From Candidatus Atribacteria bacterium (lineage in GTDB: Bacteria; Atribacterota; Atribacteria; Atribacterales; Caldatribacteriaceae): a stretch of DNA of 16,809 nt. Below are positions 7,795 to 14,539 of the stretch, in pieces (the stretch's first letter is position 1; the number at the start of each line of letters is the position of its first letter). The stretch covers positions 1-16,809 of the forward strand of contig JARRCQ010000007.1 of the NCBI GenBank assembly GCA_029982105.1. The letters are read 5' to 3'. Below the pieces are notes generated by a model. That model had not been told where the DNA came from. It made no database searches and saw only the letters and a program-made list of their open reading frames with translations. The translations under genes and the position numbers were made by a program.

Positions 7795-8974
7795 AACCCG
7801 ATTATATTTAATTATTTTCTTAGCTTTTTACTTTTTAGCTGTTTCTATGATCATCACTGGGGCAGTTATCCCCCGGTGGATGGATGACTTTTCGGTATCG
7901 GCCGGCCGAGCAGGCCGGCTCTTTTCCTTTTACTATCTTCCTTATACTATCGTTACTTTTAGTAGTGGTTTGCTTTCTCAGCGCTGGGGCAAAAAGATAG
8001 TTTTACTTTTAGGGCAAGCTTTTTTAGCCGGGGGATTTTTTGCTGTTAGTGCTTCTACCTCTTTTTCTTTAATAGAATGGGGATTGTTTCTTTTAGGGAT
8101 AGGAGGAGGGTTTTGTGAAGCTCCTTTTACTGCTCTTCTTTCTCAAATATTCCCAGGAGAGGAAGGCTATGCTCTCAATTTATCTCAAATTTCTTTTGGT
8201 CTGGGAGCAGCCAGTGCTCCATTTCTGGCTGGATTTTTATTAGAGAAGGGTTTTTCCTGGAGGCTATTTTATCTTGTTCCAGGGTTGGTTACCCTGTTAA
8301 TTTTTGTTCTCTTGAGTAGAGAAAGATTTCCTCGAGAAAAAAGAATCACAGAAGAACACTATCTTTTGGGGCCGAGAGGCAATGGCTTTATAATAGCGAG
8401 TCTTTTAGCTATGTTTCTTTATGTAGGAGCAGAAATTGGTTCTTCTTCCTGGATAACTACCTATTTAGTTAAAGGTCTAGGAAGCAATTTATCCTGGGGA
8501 GGAGTAGCTCTGGCAGTTTTCTGGGGTGCCTTAACCATAGGAAGGTTTGTTTTTGCTTTTCTCTCCCGCTCTCTTTCTTATCCTATTATTTTGCGTTTTT
8601 CTTCTCTTTTGAGCTTGGGTTTTCTTCTCCTTCTCAACTTTACTCATGAGATACAATGGGCTGTTTTAGCCTTAGGAGGAGTGGGGTTTGGCTATTCTGC
8701 TATCTGGCCTTTGATAGTGGCTTGGGTAGCACAGAAAATGGGGGAAAAACAAGAGGGAGCTATTGGTTTTGTAGTAGCCTTTGGAGGTTTGGGAGCAATG
8801 TTTTTTCCCTGGTTAGGAGGAGTTGTAGGAGAAAAATGGGGACTTTCTTATATTTTCTGGATAGTTTGGGTTTTAGTGTTATTTTTATGGTTGGTTTTTC
8901 ATTCTTTTTATTTTAAAGAAGGGAGTGAAGAAATTGGCTCTGGTGGGGATAGATGTAGGGACGAGTGGGTGTAA
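7784..8974 (+). CDS. MFS sugar/polyol transporter, 12 membrane segments
   Basis: This 396-residue inner-membrane protein is almost wholly hydrophobic, with about twelve predicted spans. The first is near residues 7-27, and a short cytoplasmic loop around 176-196 (RERFPREKRITEEH) splits the two six-helix halves. The loop after helix 2 reads SSGLLSQRWGKKIVLL, a variant of the MFS motif A. The second half begins with YVGAEIGSSSWITTYL, which resembles FucP/FHS-type sugar symporters. It is the only transporter in the window, so it probably imports the substrate of the locus by proton symport. The ATG overlaps the upstream gene by 11 bp with no strong ribosome binding site, so coupling is likely. 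The C-terminal hydrophilic tail overlaps the kinase gene by about 41 bp. Confidence 0.88.
   Translation: MESKTRLYLIIFLAFYFLAVSMIITGAVIPRWMDDFSVSAGRAGRLFSFYYLPYTIVTFSSGLLSQRWGKKIVLLLGQAFLAGGFFAVSASTSFSLIEWGLFLLGIGGGFCEAPFTALLSQIFPGEEGYALNLSQISFGLGAASAPFLAGFLLEKGFSWRLFYLVPGLVTLLIFVLLSRERFPREKRITEEHYLLGPRGNGFIIASLLAMFLYVGAEIGSSSWITTYLVKGLGSNLSWGGVALAVFWGALTIGRFVFAFLSRSLSYPIILRFSSLLSLGFLLLLNFTHEIQWAVLALGGVGFGYSAIWPLIVAWVAQKMGEKQEGAIGFVVAFGGLGAMFFPWLGGVVGEKWGLSYIFWIVWVLVLFLWLVFHSFYFKEGSEEIGSGGDRCRDEWV
7901..7919 (+). repeat. GC-rich hairpin within the transporter gene
   Basis: GCCGGCC (7901-7907) pairs with GGCCGGC (7913-7919) around the loop GAGCA, in codons about 40-46 of an otherwise AT-rich gene. 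It also creates the palindrome GGCCGGCC. Confidence 0.55.
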
Positions 8975-10454
8975 GGTAGTAGCTTTTTCTGAGGGGGGAG
9001 AAATTCTCGCTTCTGGTTATGAAGAATATCCTTTTTTGACTCCTCGTTCCGGATGGTTAGAATTGGACCCGGAGAAAATTTGGGAAGCAGTGATAAATTC
9101 TTTAAAAAAAGTAGTAAACAAAATAGGAGACACCATAGATGCAATAGGAGTTAATTCTCACGGTGAAACCCTCATTCCTCTGGGAAGTGATGGCCGGGCT
9201 CTCTATCGAGCGATAGCCAATTTTGATACTCGGGCGGAAGGATACATAGATTTTTGGAGAGAGCGCCTGGATCCTTTTCAGGTTTTTCAAATTACTGGTA
9301 TGCCCCTTCATGGGATGTATACCGTAAATAAAATTCTCTGGCTTAGAGATGAAAGACCGGATATTTTTGAGAAGGTGGATAAATTTTGCTGTGTGGAAGA
9401 TTTTGTTCTCCATCGCCTCACTGGGGAAGAGCCAACTATTGATTATTCTTTAGCCGCTCGTACTATGATGCTGGATGTGGTACGTAAGGAGTGGTCGGAT
9501 GAAATTTTACGTCTTGCTTCTTTAGATAAAGACAAGCTTCCTCGCCTTCTTCCTTCTGGGGAAGCAGTAGGATATCTACGTCCCTCTTTAGCTCAAAGTT
9601 TAGGCTTATCATCTTCAGTTATGGTAGCGACCGGAGGTCATGATCAGCCTTGCGGGGTTTTAGGCTGTGGGGTGAGAAAAGCAGGAGAAGCGATGTATGG
9701 AATGGGGACTTCAGATTGTGTAGCTTTAAATCTGGGAGAAAAGCCTCGTCTTACTCGAGAAATGATGGAAAACAGTTTTTGCTGTTATCCCCATGTGGTG
9801 GAAAATTCCTACCTTACTCTCTCTTACATTGCTTCAGGTGGTTCAGTTTTGCGCTGGTTTCGAGATACTTTTGGTGGTGAAGAAAAAGAAATAGCAAAGA
9901 AGGAAGGAAAAGACCCTTATCAAGTTTTGATTGATACCATTCCTTCTCACCCTGCTTCTCTTTTTCTTTTGCCTCATTTGGCTGGCTCTGGAACTCCCTA
10001 TCTCGATGGTTACTCTCGAGGAGCACTTTTAGGTCTAACTTTGGGAGCAAGCAAGGGGGAGGTAGTCAGGGCTATTTTAGAAAGTCTTACCTATGAGATG
10101 AAAATTAATCTGGATTTATGGGAAGAATTTGGTATTCCTCTATATAATTTGCGAGCAGTGGGAGGAGGAGCTCGCTCTTCCTGCTGGCTTCAAATTCGAG
10201 CCGATATTTTACAAAAACCTCTTTTCCCCCTCTTTACTGAAGAGGCAGTAGCTTTGGGGAGTGCTATGTTGGGGGGGAAAGCTCGAGGTGTGTTCTCTAC
10301 CTTGGATGAGGCTGTAGAGGCTATGGTAAGATTTGGAAAAGAGATTTCTCCTTCTTCGGATAAAGAAGAGGCCTACCAGATTAGATATAAAATTTATCAG
10401 AAAATTTATGGAGCGATTAGAGAAATAAACGAGGAAATCAGTAAGTCACTATAA
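8934..10454 (+). CDS. FGGY-family carbohydrate kinase, copy 1
   Basis: The protein has 506 residues from the chosen start and shows both actin-like halves of FGGY kinases. The N-terminal phosphate loop is GIDVGTSGCK. The catalytic aspartate is Asp237 in ATGGHDQPCG. The C-terminal ATP-binding block is LRAVGGGARSSCWLQ, followed by EEAVALGSAMLGG. FGGY kinases phosphorylate xylulose, fuculose, ribulose, glycerol, erythritol and related compounds; this subtype is not one I can assign. I chose TTG at 8934 over GTG at 8925. GGGAG lies at a better distance, and the paralogue at 11963 also starts at TTG and then aligns without gaps, so the catalytic Asp is residue 237 in both. The gene overlaps the transporter by 41 bp. 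It ends the first operon. Confidence 0.9.
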   Translation: MALVGIDVGTSGCKVVAFSEGGEILASGYEEYPFLTPRSGWLELDPEKIWEAVINSLKKVVNKIGDTIDAIGVNSHGETLIPLGSDGRALYRAIANFDTRAEGYIDFWRERLDPFQVFQITGMPLHGMYTVNKILWLRDERPDIFEKVDKFCCVEDFVLHRLTGEEPTIDYSLAARTMMLDVVRKEWSDEILRLASLDKDKLPRLLPSGEAVGYLRPSLAQSLGLSSSVMVATGGHDQPCGVLGCGVRKAGEAMYGMGTSDCVALNLGEKPRLTREMMENSFCCYPHVVENSYLTLSYIASGGSVLRWFRDTFGGEEKEIAKKEGKDPYQVLIDTIPSHPASLFLLPHLAGSGTPYLDGYSRGALLGLTLGASKGEVVRAILESLTYEMKINLDLWEEFGIPLYNLRAVGGGARSSCWLQIRADILQKPLFPLFTEEAVALGSAMLGGKARGVFSTLDEAVEAMVRFGKEISPSSDKEEAYQIRYKIYQKIYGAIREINEEISKSL

Positions 10455-10559
10455 AAGCAAAAATACTCTCAGGAATTCCACCTTTTATAAAGAAACGAGA
10501 GTAAAATATAAGTATTAAATAAAAAAGTTTAGGCGCACCTTGAAAAGTGAATAATAGAC

Positions 10560-10746
10560 TATAAGGGGGCTTGCTCTCCTTCTTTTTTCTGTCATCGCAA
10601 GTAAGAGCAGCCTGCGGCGTAAGATTAAGAGAACAATAAAAGGGAAAATACGCCCCCTTATGACCCCCAAAAGGCAAAAAAACTTAAAAAACCAAAGACT
10701 ACTGAGGAAGATAAAACCTTCCTCAGTGGGGCAAGCCCCCCTTATA
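10560..10746. repeat. Segment bounded by 15-16 bp inverted repeats, possible MITE-like element
   Basis: TATAAGGGGGCTTGC (10560-10574) faces GCAAGCCCCCCTTATA (10731-10746), which is its reverse complement apart from one extra base. A further copy of the end motif, GCCCCCTTATGACCCCC, lies inside at 10652-10668, in the same direction as the right end. The outermost bases are TA on both sides, which would fit a TA-targeting element, but no transposase gene or longer target duplication is visible. Confidence 0.45.
10701..10727. repeat. Perfect 10-bp hairpin inside the repeat segment
   Basis: ACTGAGGAAG (10701-10710) pairs exactly with CTTCCTCAGT (10718-10727) around the loop ATAAAAC. On the plus strand it is followed by GGGG, not T residues. 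Read on the minus strand it is followed by a T-rich tract, so it could stop minus-strand transcription. Confidence 0.6.
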
Positions 10747-10759
10747 ACCCCCTTCTTGT

Positions 10760-10905
10760 TTGTCACCCCTGATGTTTCTATCAGGAATCTATATTATTTA
10801 AGGACAGAAGCCTTTAGATTCCCGACTAAATTTCGGGAATGACGAAAAGAGTGGATGCCTGATAGAGGATTTCGGGCATGACAAAAAGAACAATGAGGGT
10901 GACAA
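10760..10905. repeat. Array of three small hairpins bounded by TTGTCACCC / GGGTGACAA
   Basis: The ends TTGTCACCC (10760-10768) and GGGTGACAA (10897-10905) are exact reverse complements. Between them lie three hairpins. CCTGAT (10768-10773) pairs with ATCAGG (10780-10785), ATTCCCGA (10818-10825) with TCGGGAAT (10833-10840), and ATGCCTGA (10855-10862) with TCGGGCAT (10872-10879, one G-T pair). The last two are each followed by ATGACRAAAAGA, giving a degenerate unit of about 37 bp. Repeats of the type ATTCCCG...CGGGAATGAC are dispersed in many bacterial genomes. Confidence 0.6.
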
Positions 10906-10937
10906 TGATAGTTATTTAGTTCAAAACTGCTAAAAAA

Positions 10938-10955
10938 TTTTGGAAAATTCCAAAA
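10938..10955 (+). promoter_or_regulatory. Palindrome upstream of the second operon, probable operator
   Basis: TTTTGGAA (10938-10945) and TTCCAAAA (10948-10955) are exact reverse complements around AA. A related half-site TTCAAAA lies at 10920-10926. The half-sites resemble those at 699-720 (TTTTTGAA / TTCAAAAA), though the gap differs by 4 bp. The position just before the ribosome binding site at 10964-10971 fits control by the same SorC protein. Confidence 0.42.
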
Positions 10956-10981
10956 CTTAGATAAAAGGAGGTTTGTTTACT

Positions 10982-11947
10982 ATGAAAAGTAAAGGTTTTG
11001 CTACTGGAGTATGGGTATTTGGTAGTTGTCCAGATCGTTTTTGCACCAAAGGCTACAAAAAGGAAGTTTCCTTAGAAGAATCTCTGGATAAAATTGCCTC
11101 GATAGATGATTTGCGAGGGTTAATGATGCACTATCCTGCGCCTCTCAATGAAGAGAATGCTGAATATGTGAAGAAAGAGATAGAAAAAAGAGGGCTGAAA
11201 TTAGCTTCCTGTGATGTAGATCTGTTTAGTAGCCCGGAATTTTCTTGGGGGGGGCTGATGTGTGAAAAGGAGATAAGGAAAAAAGCTATAGAGATGAGCA
11301 AAAAAGCTATGGACATAGCAGAATATTTAGGGGCAGACGTGATGAATCTCTGGCCCGGACAAGATGGCTTTGACTATCCTTTTCAAATTAATTACCGAGC
11401 TCAATGGGACCTTTTAGTAGACGCCCTTTCGGAGATAGCCAGTCACAATCCCCGGGTGAAATTGAGTTTGGAATATAAATTGCGAGAGCCCCGCACTCAT
11501 TCTACCATAGCCAATGCTGGGTTGGCTCTGTTTCTATCTCAAACAATAGGCCAAAACGTAGGAGTGACTATTGATCTCGGGCACTCTTTCAATGTTAAAG
11601 AATCACCAGCTAATGTAGTAGCTCTTTTAGATAAGTATGGTAAACTTTTTGCCCTGCACCTCAACGATAATTTCCGAGATTGGGATGATGATATGGCAGT
11701 AGGGAGCGTCCATTTCTGGGAAACTTTGGAGTTCATTCATTACCTCTACCTTTCTAACTATGAAGGGTGGTTAGGATTGGATATTTTCCCCTATCGAGAA
11801 GACCCGGCTTTGGCTTGCCAATTCAGCATAAAAATGATCAATTACTTTTTAGAAATAGTTCAAAAAATGGATAAGAAAAAACTGGAGGCGCTTCAAAAAG
11901 AGGCAGATGCTTTATCGGCTCTTCAATATATAAAGAGTTTGCTTTAG
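10982..11947 (+). CDS. TIM-barrel sugar isomerase, L-rhamnose-isomerase-like metal site
   Basis: The protein has 321 residues. Its metal-ligand pattern is Glu164 in SLEYKLREPRTH, Asp198 in TIDLGHSF, His226 in LHLND and Asp267 in GLDIFPY. A final Asp rather than Glu recalls the L-rhamnose isomerases of the Pseudomonas stutzeri type, as does NLWPGQDGFDYPFQ in front. Such enzymes interconvert free aldoses and ketoses. The next gene is a kinase, so isomerisation followed by phosphorylation is plausible. I chose ATG at 10982 with AAAGGAGG 10 bp upstream; an upstream TTG (10973) touches the ribosome binding site and is unlikely. A run of eight G (11247-11254) encodes Trp-Gly-Gly and keeps the frame open. 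The substrate is unknown; the similarity to the EryC-like protein is limited to the fold. Confidence 0.78.
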   Translation: MKSKGFATGVWVFGSCPDRFCTKGYKKEVSLEESLDKIASIDDLRGLMMHYPAPLNEENAEYVKKEIEKRGLKLASCDVDLFSSPEFSWGGLMCEKEIRKKAIEMSKKAMDIAEYLGADVMNLWPGQDGFDYPFQINYRAQWDLLVDALSEIASHNPRVKLSLEYKLREPRTHSTIANAGLALFLSQTIGQNVGVTIDLGHSFNVKESPANVVALLDKYGKLFALHLNDNFRDWDDDMAVGSVHFWETLEFIHYLYLSNYEGWLGLDIFPYREDPALACQFSIKMINYFLEIVQKMDKKKLEALQKEADALSALQYIKSLL

Positions 11948-11962
11948 AGAGGAGGAGAGGCT

Positions 11963-13474
11963 TTGAGCTATCTGGGGATAGATGTGGGAACCACGGGGTG
12001 CAAAGTGGTAGCTTTTTCTGAAAGCGGAGAGATTATTGCTCGTTCCTATCGAGAATATCCTCTTTATTATCCGCAGACAGGGTGGATAGAGATAGATGCT
12101 GAAGAAGTTTATCGAGCGGTAGAAAATAGTTTACAAGAAGTATCCCAAGACTTACAAAATGACCCTCCTCGTAGTTTGGCTATTTCCTCTCAAGGAGAAG
12201 CGGTAGTTCCAGTAGGAGAAGAAGGAGAGTGTTTGGCACACAGTATTGTAACTTTTGACCAGCGAGGAGATGAATTTGTTCCTTTCTGGGAAGGAAAAAT
12301 TGGTCGAAAGCGCTTTTTTGAACTTACCGGAACTTCTCTTTCTGGGATTGGAACGGTGAACAAAATACTATGGTGGAAAAAATATAAACAGGACGTCTTT
12401 GAGAAAGCCCGCTATTTTTTGTGTTTTGAAGATTTTATAATGCATCGCTTAGGAGTAGAACCAGCCATTAGTTTTTCTCTGGCCGGAAGAACTATGATGT
12501 TTGAGGTTCGAAAAGAAAAGTGGTCGGAAGAAATCCTTTCTTTAGCGGGGATTGACCCGGTACGTTTAGCTCGTCCTCTTCCTTCTGGGGAAATAGTGGG
12601 GGAGGTAGCTTCTTCCTTTGCTCAAAAAATGGGATGGAAAGAGAAAGTTATAGTAGCCACCGGAGGTCACGATCAGCCCTGTGGAGCCTTGGGTTCAGGA
12701 GTAATTAAACCAGCTCTGGCTATGGATGCCACGGGGACGGTAGAATGCATAGCTCCGGCGCTGGGAGAATTAGTTCTCAGCCCGGTTATGGAAGAAAACA
12801 ATTTGTGTTGTTACCACCATGCTTTTCCTTCTCTTTATCTTACTATGGTTTATAATTTTACCGGAGGAGCGCTCCTGCGCTGGTTCCGAGATAATTTTGC
12901 TCAAAAAGAAAAGGAAATAGCCGAGAGAGAAAACCAAGACGTATACGACCTCATTCTCTCTGGCCTTCCACATCAGCCCACCAATATCTGGGTTTTACCC
13001 CATTTCACGACTACCGGGACTCCCTATTTTGATACCCAGTCTGGCGGAGTAATTGTAGGACTTAAGTTGGAGACTTCTCGAAAAGAACTCATTAAAGCAC
13101 TTCTTGAGGGAGTAAGCTATGAGATGAAATTTAACTTAGAACTTCTCTCTCAAGCAGGAGTAAAAGTGGAAAGATTGCGAGCAGTGGGAGGAGGAGCTAA
13201 AAGTCCTGCCTGGTTGCAGATCAAAGCTGATGTCTATGGGTTACCGGTAGAAACTTTGTCCGTTACGGAAGCTGCCTCTTTAGGGGCGGCTCTTTTAGGA
13301 AGGAAAGCGAAAGAGGGAATAGAAGACTTTGCCGGTTTGATTAATAAGTTGGTGCAAGTTAGAGAAGTTTATGAGCCAGATAAAGAAAGAAACGACTTGT
13401 ATAAAGAAAAGTTTGAGGTATATAAGAGAATTTATCCGGCTTTAAAAAATTACATCTGGAAAGGAGAGAAATGA
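11963..13474 (+). CDS. FGGY-family carbohydrate kinase, copy 2
   Basis: This 503-residue kinase is a paralogue of the one at 8934. By eye, 36 of the first 60 residues are identical. Motifs are GIDVGTTGCK at the N-terminus, Asp237 in ATGGHDQPCG as catalytic base, LRAVGGGAKSPAWLQ for ATP binding and EAASLGAALLGRK near the end. The start is TTG at 11963 with GGAGGAG 5 bp upstream. Differences fall in the probable sugar-binding stretch: GTSLSGIGTVNK here against GMPLHGMYTVNK in copy 1, and DATGTVECIAP against GMGTSDCVALN. The two kinases may therefore prefer different ketoses or stereoisomers. It follows the isomerase by 15 bp and overlaps the next dehydrogenase in an ATGA junction. Confidence 0.9.
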   Translation: MSYLGIDVGTTGCKVVAFSESGEIIARSYREYPLYYPQTGWIEIDAEEVYRAVENSLQEVSQDLQNDPPRSLAISSQGEAVVPVGEEGECLAHSIVTFDQRGDEFVPFWEGKIGRKRFFELTGTSLSGIGTVNKILWWKKYKQDVFEKARYFLCFEDFIMHRLGVEPAISFSLAGRTMMFEVRKEKWSEEILSLAGIDPVRLARPLPSGEIVGEVASSFAQKMGWKEKVIVATGGHDQPCGALGSGVIKPALAMDATGTVECIAPALGELVLSPVMEENNLCCYHHAFPSLYLTMVYNFTGGALLRWFRDNFAQKEKEIAERENQDVYDLILSGLPHQPTNIWVLPHFTTTGTPYFDTQSGGVIVGLKLETSRKELIKALLEGVSYEMKFNLELLSQAGVKVERLRAVGGGAKSPAWLQIKADVYGLPVETLSVTEAASLGAALLGRKAKEGIEDFAGLINKLVQVREVYEPDKERNDLYKEKFEVYKRIYPALKNYIWKGEK

Positions 13475-14520
13475 ACTTGAAAGCTGCTTTTTTCTTGGGT
13501 CCGGAAAAAATAGAAATTAGGGAAGTGGAAGTTCCTCGAGTAGAAGAGGGAGAAGTACTCCTTCGAGTGGCGGCTTGTGCTATATGTGGAACTGATGTGC
13601 GTATTTTCCATCATGGTCATCCTCATGTTCATCCTCCTCAGACCACCGGTCACGAAATAGCCGGGGAGATTGTAGAGGTAGGAAAAGGAGTAGAAGGATA
13701 TAAAGTAGGAGATAAAGTATCGGTTATCACTGTTATTTCCTGCGGTCGCTGCTCTTACTGTCGGCGAGGCTTACAAAATTTGTGTCCGGAACAAAAGTAT
13801 ATTGGCTACGATTATCCCGGGGGTTTTGCCGAGTTTTTAAAAATCCCTCGAGAAGGCGTAGAAAGAGGAAATCTCTTAGTTCTTCCTCCCGATGCTGACC
13901 CTTTAGAAGCTAGCTTAGTGGAGCCTCTATCTTGTGTAGTTAACGGTCAATCTTATTTGCATATTGGTTTTGGGGAAAATGTTTTGGTTATTGGAGCAGG
14001 CCCCATTGGCTGCATGCATGTAGAATTGGCTCGAAATCAGGGAGCAGGAAAGATAATTTTAGCTGATATTTCTCAAGAGCGATTAAAATTAGCTCAAGTG
14101 GTGGAAGCTGATGAATATATTAATTCTCAAGAAGAAGACCTTCCTAAGAAGATACTGGAACTTACTGATAATCTGGGAGCAGATGTGATAATAGTAGCAG
14201 CCTCATCTCCGGCTGCCCAAGAACAGGCTCTGGAAATGATAGCTCCTCAAGGGAGAATCAGTTTCTTTGGGGGACTACCTCGAGAGAATCCTATTATTAA
14301 ATTTAATAGCAACGTCGTTCATTACAAGGAAGTGGGAGTTTTTGGAGTTTTTGCTTCTCATGCTTCTCAGTACGAAGAAGCAGCTAAACTGATTTACAGT
14401 AAGCGAGTGAGAGCTAAACGTCTCATTACCCATGTTTTGAGTTTAGAAGAATTAGTAGAAGGGATAGATTTAGTGCGCCGGGGTGTGGCCCTTAAAGCGG
14501 TTGTTTCTATGGAAAAATAA
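13471..14520 (+). CDS. Zinc-dependent medium-chain polyol/alcohol dehydrogenase, copy 2
   Basis: This 349-residue paralogue of the protein at 3802 has all zinc ligands: Cys39, His61 and Glu62 plus Glu151 for catalysis, and Cys91, Cys94, Cys97 and Cys105 for the structural site. The coenzyme motif is GAGPIG (175-180). The segments CAICGTDVRIF and HVHPPQTTGHEIAG are nearly the same as in copy 1, while the substrate and coenzyme halves have diverged. It starts in an ATGA overlap with the kinase gene and is followed after 19 bp by the SDR gene. The likely reaction is NAD-dependent oxidation of a polyol or reduction of a ketose. Its pairing with a kinase suggests it makes or uses the same sugar. 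Confidence 0.9.
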   Translation: MNLKAAFFLGPEKIEIREVEVPRVEEGEVLLRVAACAICGTDVRIFHHGHPHVHPPQTTGHEIAGEIVEVGKGVEGYKVGDKVSVITVISCGRCSYCRRGLQNLCPEQKYIGYDYPGGFAEFLKIPREGVERGNLLVLPPDADPLEASLVEPLSCVVNGQSYLHIGFGENVLVIGAGPIGCMHVELARNQGAGKIILADISQERLKLAQVVEADEYINSQEEDLPKKILELTDNLGADVIIVAASSPAAQEQALEMIAPQGRISFFGGLPRENPIIKFNSNVVHYKEVGVFGVFASHASQYEEAAKLIYSKRVRAKRLITHVLSLEELVEGIDLVRRGVALKAVVSMEK

Positions 14521-14539
14521 CTAAGAAGAGGTGAAGAAA

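Larger units (their letters stand above)
10455..10981 (+). other. Non-coding stretch between the two operons
   Basis: No credible gene lies here; the one plus-strand frame (10660-10842) runs through repeats. Right after the kinase stop, TACTCTC (10464-10470) can pair with GAGAGTA (10497-10503), but there is no T-run, so no clear terminator is visible. The rest holds an inverted-repeat-bounded segment (10560-10746), an array of small hairpins (10760-10905) and an operator-like palindrome (10938-10955). I found no convincing -35/-10 pair for the second operon. Confidence 0.7.

Noticed and set aside
8656..8916. Plus-strand 86-codon frame within the transporter gene
   Set aside because: It is a shadow frame of the MFS gene, with Cys- and Trp-rich composition and no ribosome binding site.
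10464..10503. Possible terminator after the first kinase
   Set aside because: The stem is only 7 bp with a 26-nt loop and no following T-run, so I do not call it a terminator.
10660..10842. Plus-strand open frame of 60 codons between the operons
   Set aside because: It has no ribosome binding site, runs through the inverted repeats and hairpins, and its translation shows no protein-like pattern.
10818..10891. Possible CRISPR array, because similar 37-bp units follow each other
   Set aside because: Only two degenerate units with internal palindromes are present, with no distinct spacers and no cas genes nearby; a palindromic repeat cluster explains it better.
10880..10960. Promoter for the second operon
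   Set aside because: The best pairs, such as GTGACA at 10899, have no acceptable -10 at 16-18 bp, so I only report the operator-like palindrome.
12855..12880. Short palindromes (GGAGCGCTCC) in the second kinase
   Set aside because: They are short, encode conserved Gly-Ala-Leu-Leu-Arg residues and need no other explanation.
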